Below are positions 6,226-8,613 of a DNA stretch of 8,613 nucleotides, piece after piece. The stretch lies in NCBI GenBank assembly GCA_019234175.1, contig JAFALP010000078.1:1-8613 (forward strand), read 5' to 3'. The position numbers and the translations under genes were made by a program. Under the pieces are notes generated by a model, which saw only the letters and a list, made by a program, of their open reading frames with translations, did not search any database and was not told the DNA's origin. The stretch's first letter is position 1, and each line of letters starts with the position of its first letter. This stretch comes from Actinomycetota bacterium (GTDB lineage: Bacteria > Actinomycetota > Thermoleophilia > Gaiellales > Gaiellaceae).

Positions 6226-6918
6226 ATGGCGACAAGAAAAAGGACCGGCACGAAGCGGACGGCCGCAAAGCGGTCGACTGCGAAGCGTCGCCCTGCCGCG
6301 AAGCGGACGACCGCCAAGCGGAGCACAGCCAAGCGGACGACCGCGAAGCGGACGACCGCGAAGCGCAAGACCGCGACCAAGCGGAAGTCCACTGCGAAGC
6401 GGACGACCGCCAAGCGGAAGACCGCGACCAAGCGGAAGTCGACCGCCAAGCGCAAGAGCACTGCAAAGCGCTCGACCGCCAAGCGGAAGACCGCGACGAA
6501 GCGGAAGTCGACTGCGAAGCGGAAGACCGCTGCGAAGCGGACCACGGCCAAGCGCTCGACGGCGAAGCGCAAGACCGCCGCGAAGCGGACGACCGCGAAG
6601 CGTCGCCCCGCCAAGCGCAAGGCTGCGGCGAAGCGCACCACCGGTCGCCGCACCGGTCGCAAGTCCTCCGGCCGTACCGGCTCCCGGGCGACACCAACTG
6701 CATCGCGTCGCACGGGAGCGGCCGGTTCGACGGGCACCGCGGCACGCGCGCGTTCCGGCGCGAGCCGCTCTGGCACCACCGGCACCCCCGAAACCCAGAT
6801 ACCGGGCGGCGGCTACCCAGAACGGGCGTCGCATCCCGTGCCGGGAACGTTCGGAGGGCTGGGCGAGCCCGACATGGGCGAGCCCTCGCCGCTTCCCACG
6901 CGTGACGAGTCGGCTTAA
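6226..6918 (+). CDS. Histone H1-like lysine/arginine-rich repeat protein
   Basis: A 230-residue protein resembling bacterial linker-histone-like proteins (chlamydial Hc2, Bordetella BpH1) and the C-terminal tails of actinobacterial HU. These bind and compact DNA through flexible basic repeats. Residues 1-138 hold about two dozen AKR or TKR units, mostly in five- or six-residue steps (TTAKR, STAKR, KTAAKR), with the longer unit KTATKRKSTAKR recurring three times. There is no HU fold, so this is a free-standing tail-type protein. Residues 139-187 are Gly/Ser/Arg-rich. Residues 188-230 change to a mildly acidic, Pro/Gly segment (PETQIPGGGYPE, GTFGGLGEPDMGEP) unlike the repeats. The ATG at 6226 is chosen for its SD AGGAGG six bases upstream; a longer frame from 6166 lacks support. 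No acidic or aromatic core is seen in the repeat part. Confidence 0.85.
   Translation: MATRKRTGTKRTAAKRSTAKRRPAAKRTTAKRSTAKRTTAKRTTAKRKTATKRKSTAKRTTAKRKTATKRKSTAKRKSTAKRSTAKRKTATKRKSTAKRKTAAKRTTAKRSTAKRKTAAKRTTAKRRPAKRKAAAKRTTGRRTGRKSSGRTGSRATPTASRRTGAAGSTGTAARARSGASRSGTTGTPETQIPGGGYPERASHPVPGTFGGLGEPDMGEPSPLPTRDESA
6234..6639 (+). repeat. Imperfect tandem coding repeats (15-18 bp units)
   Basis: The repeat domain is built from near-identical units such as ACCGCGAAGCGG and ACCGCCAAGCGG in 15- and 18-base steps. A larger block beginning AAGACCGCGACCAAGCGGAA recurs near 6366 and 6418, with a one-base variant near 6486. Period multiples of three keep the frame. Such near-identical units are expected to gain or lose copies by slippage or recombination, so copy number probably varies between strains. 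Confidence 0.8.
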
Positions 6919-6940
6919 CCCCCGGCTCGATGTGGAGTGT

Positions 6941-6970
6941 GAGAAAGGGCCCCAGACGGGGCCCTTTCTC
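6941..6970. terminator. Perfect 13-bp hairpin terminator shared by converging genes
   Basis: GAGAAAGGGCCCC (6941-6953), loop AGAC, GGGGCCCTTTCTC (6958-6970). The GC-rich core is flanked by AAA on the left and TTT on the right within the stem, so it can work in both directions. It lies 22 bases after the stop of the histone-like gene and 19 bases beyond the end of the converging citrate synthase gene. The T-tract is short, so efficiency is uncertain. Confidence 0.85.
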
Positions 6971-6989
6971 GTTCCGCTTACGGCATGGG

Positions 6990-8129
6990 TTAGCTGCGGC
7001 TCGAAGTGCTCGCCGCCGACGAACGGGTGAACGCGCGCCTCGGGGGGCCGACGTACTCGGCCGAGGGGCGGATGATCTTGTTGTCGGCGTGCTGCTCGAG
7101 CACGTGCGCCGCCTGGCCGGCGACGCGGCTCGCCGCGAAGAGCGGCGTGAAGAGATCGGTGGGGACGGCGAGGTACGTGTAGACCGAGGCCGAGTAGAGG
7201 TCGACGTTCGGGTACAGGCCCTTCTCCTCGAAGACCGTCCGTTCCGCCGCCTCGGTGATCGCGTACCAGTTCGGCTCGCCCGCCTCCTCGGAGAACTCGT
7301 GCGAGATGCGCTTGAGGATGATCGCCCGGGGGTCGTACGCGCGGTAGAGCGGATGCCCGAAGCCGAAGAGCTTGCCCTTGTTCTCGAGGATCGCGCGCAC
7401 CGCGCCCGGCGTCGCGTCCGGTGAGGCCCACTCCCGGAAGAGCTTCATGGCCGCCTCGTTCGCGCCGCCGTGCAGCGGGCCGCTCAACGCGGCGATGCCG
7501 CCGACGATCGCCCCGTGCAGGTCGGCGCCGGTCCCCGCGACGACGCGCGTGGTGAACGTCGACGCGTTCATCTCGTGCTCGGCGTGCAGGATCATGGCGA
7601 CGTCGAAGGCGCGGGCCGCGTGCTCGCTCGGCGCCTCGCCCTGCAGCATGGTGAGGAAGCTCTCCGCGTACGAGAGCGAGGGATCCGGCGCCACCGGGTC
7701 GAGGCCTTGCCGCCGCCGGTGATAGCGGCCGATGATCGTCGGCATCTGCGCGATAAGCCGCGACGCCTTGCGGAGCTCCGCGCCGCGGTCGTTCGAGGGC
7801 CGGTCGGGATCGGCGAACGCGAGCGCCGACACCGCCGTGCGCAGCATGTCCATCGGCAGCGCGCGGGCGGCCGACCGGTCGATCAGCTCGGCGACATGCG
7901 CGGGCAGCTCGCGGTGGGAGAGCTCCTCGCGGAAGGCGTCGAGCGCGTCTCCGGTCGGAAGCTCGCCGTGCAGGAGCAGGTACGCGACCTCCTCGTAGGT
8001 CGAATGCTCGGCGAGGTCGGCGATGTCGTAGCCGCGGTACATGAGGACGCCCTCGTCCGGGTCGATGGACGAGACCGACGATTGGGCGACGACGACGCCG
8101 GAGAGCTGGACCGATTTCTTCGCAGCCAT
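6990..8129 (-). CDS. Citrate synthase (or 2-methylcitrate synthase)
   Basis: A 379-residue enzyme of the short, dimeric citrate synthase type found in Gram-positive bacteria and archaea. It condenses acetyl-CoA with oxaloacetate to give citrate at the entry to the TCA cycle. Catalytic residues are visible: His220 in GPLHGGANEAAM, His259 in LFGFGHPLYRAYDPRA and Asp310 in NVDLYSASVYTYL. The N-terminal GVLMYRGYDIADLAEHSTYEEVAYLLLHGELP and the conserved LHAEHEMNASTF support the family. Methylcitrate synthases share all of these, so the substrate is not decided; no prpB or prpD neighbour is present. After IIRPSAEYVGP the C-terminus is an unusual Arg/Ser-rich stretch (RRAFTRSSAASTSSRS). No SD precedes the ATG; TATCGT ends 11 bases upstream. 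It lies 29 bases after a sensor kinase gene on the same strand and converges on the histone-like gene. Confidence 0.93.
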   Translation of the reverse strand: MAAKKSVQLSGVVVAQSSVSSIDPDEGVLMYRGYDIADLAEHSTYEEVAYLLLHGELPTGDALDAFREELSHRELPAHVAELIDRSAARALPMDMLRTAVSALAFADPDRPSNDRGAELRKASRLIAQMPTIIGRYHRRRQGLDPVAPDPSLSYAESFLTMLQGEAPSEHAARAFDVAMILHAEHEMNASTFTTRVVAGTGADLHGAIVGGIAALSGPLHGGANEAAMKLFREWASPDATPGAVRAILENKGKLFGFGHPLYRAYDPRAIILKRISHEFSEEAGEPNWYAITEAAERTVFEEKGLYPNVDLYSASVYTYLAVPTDLFTPLFAASRVAGQAAHVLEQHADNKIIRPSAEYVGPPRRAFTRSSAASTSSRS

Positions 8130-8158
8130 GCCGGGGCGTCACGATAGCGCCGGGGCGA

Positions 8159-8613
8159 TCAGCCGGCGCTCGGGAGCTCGATACGGAAGACCGCGCCCTC
8201 CGCCGAGCGTGCGCTCACGCTCCCGCCGTGCGCCTGCGCGACTGCAGCGACGATCGACAATCCGAGGCCGACGCCTCCGCTCGCCCGCGCGCGTGACGGG
8301 TCGGCGCGGTAGAAGCGCTCGAACACGCGCTGCAGCTCGTCGGGCGCGAGCCCCGGCCCGGTGTCCTCGACCTCCACGACCGCGCAGCCGTTGTCGCGGC
8401 CGACTCGCACGTGCGCAGGCGCGTCTGCAGGCGTGTGCGCACGGACGTTGGCGAGGAGGTTGTCGACCACCTGCCGGAGGCGCACTCGATCGCCGAGGAC
8501 GACGGTCGGCGTCGCGTCGAGGTCGATCGGCCGCCTAGGGTCGACGGCGCGCGCCGTCTCGACCGCCTCGACGACGAGCTCGTCGAGCCGGACGCGCTCC
8601 CGGTCGAGCGGGC
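8159..8613 (-). CDS. Two-component sensor histidine kinase, C-terminal part
   Basis: 150 residues are visible; the N-terminus, with sensor, membrane segments and phosphoacceptor His, lies beyond the right edge. The piece begins at the end of the HisKA region (LDRERVRLDELVVEAVE) and contains the whole HATPase_c domain. The N box is RQVVDNLLANVRAHTP (residues 46-61), the G1 box VEDTGPGLAPDEL (81-93), the F box VFERFYRADPSR (96-107) and the G2 box GGVGLGLSIVAAVAQAHGG (112-130). It autophosphorylates using ATP and passes the phosphate to a response regulator, normally encoded just upstream. The pattern is that of OmpR-partner kinases of actinobacteria. The frame is open to the edge, so a GTG at 8485 is not the start. 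The signal sensed is unknown. Confidence 0.95.
   Translation of the reverse strand, partial: PLDRERVRLDELVVEAVETARAVDPRRPIDLDATPTVVLGDRVRLRQVVDNLLANVRAHTPADAPAHVRVGRDNGCAVVEVEDTGPGLAPDELQRVFERFYRADPSRARASGGVGLGLSIVAAVAQAHGGSVSARSAEGAVFRIELPSAG

Noticed and set aside
6234..6639. CRISPR-like or satellite repeat array
   Set aside because: Units are 15-18 bases without spacers and stay in frame in an SD-preceded gene; they are coding repeats.
6990..7050. Possible frameshift at the six-C run near the 3' end of citrate synthase
   Set aside because: The alternative frame gives a more ordinary-looking PPEARVHPFVGGEHFEPQ, but it has no stop before the terminator hairpin. The TAA of the annotated frame is well placed, so no correction was made.
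5818..8142. Very long minus-strand open frame spanning the histone-like and citrate synthase genes
   Set aside because: It runs antisense through a perfect terminator and the repeat gene, and gives Arg/Pro/Ala-rich nonsense. It is a high-GC shadow of citrate synthase on the same strand and of the repeat gene on the other.

Overview
The window looks like a chromosomal segment of a high-GC actinobacterium. The gene order thrS-infC-rpmI-rplT-trmH with pheS close by is the usual actinobacterial arrangement. The protein sequences and the scarcity of Shine-Dalgarno (SD) sites before several starts would suit a deep-branching class such as Thermoleophilia. That placement is inference; no rRNA or marker set is present. 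The content is mostly housekeeping, plus one compact accessory locus of small charged proteins and one candidate RNA gene.

Left part (1-1862). The phenylalanyl-tRNA synthetase alpha gene pheS runs off the left edge on the minus strand. A SAM-dependent methyltransferase gene diverges from it, with only 17 bases between the two starts, and converges on trmH. The 195-base gap between the methyltransferase and trmH carries a good sigma-70-type promoter followed by about 120 bases that fold into nested hairpins. I read this as an unclassified small RNA.

Middle (1860-5690, minus strand). This is the translation operon thrS-infC-rpmI-rplT-trmH: threonyl-tRNA synthetase, initiation factor IF-3, ribosomal proteins bL35 and bL20, and an rRNA 2'-O-methyltransferase of the SpoU/TrmH family. 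The genes are packed unusually tightly. infC reads 122 bases into rpmI in another frame. trmH appears to start at a CTG inside a CTGA overlap with the rplT stop. infC has a TTG start preceded by a structured leader with a strong SD and a five-codon ORF.

Right part (5689-8613). Three small plus-strand genes diverge from thrS: a 40-residue acidic protein, a 77-residue basic protein, and a 230-residue lysine/arginine-rich histone-H1-like protein built from TAKR repeats with a different, non-repetitive tail. They end at a perfect 13-bp hairpin terminator shared with the converging citrate synthase gene. Upstream of citrate synthase, on the same minus strand, is the C-terminal half of a two-component sensor histidine kinase cut by the right edge.

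The aminoacyl-tRNA synthetases, IF-3, L35, L20 and the rRNA methyltransferase together supply the translation machinery. The small charged proteins are more likely to act on the nucleoid or other nucleic acids, and citrate synthase feeds carbon into the TCA cycle. No insertion sequence, CRISPR array, tRNA or rRNA gene is visible, and no stretch longer than 300 bases lacks a gene.
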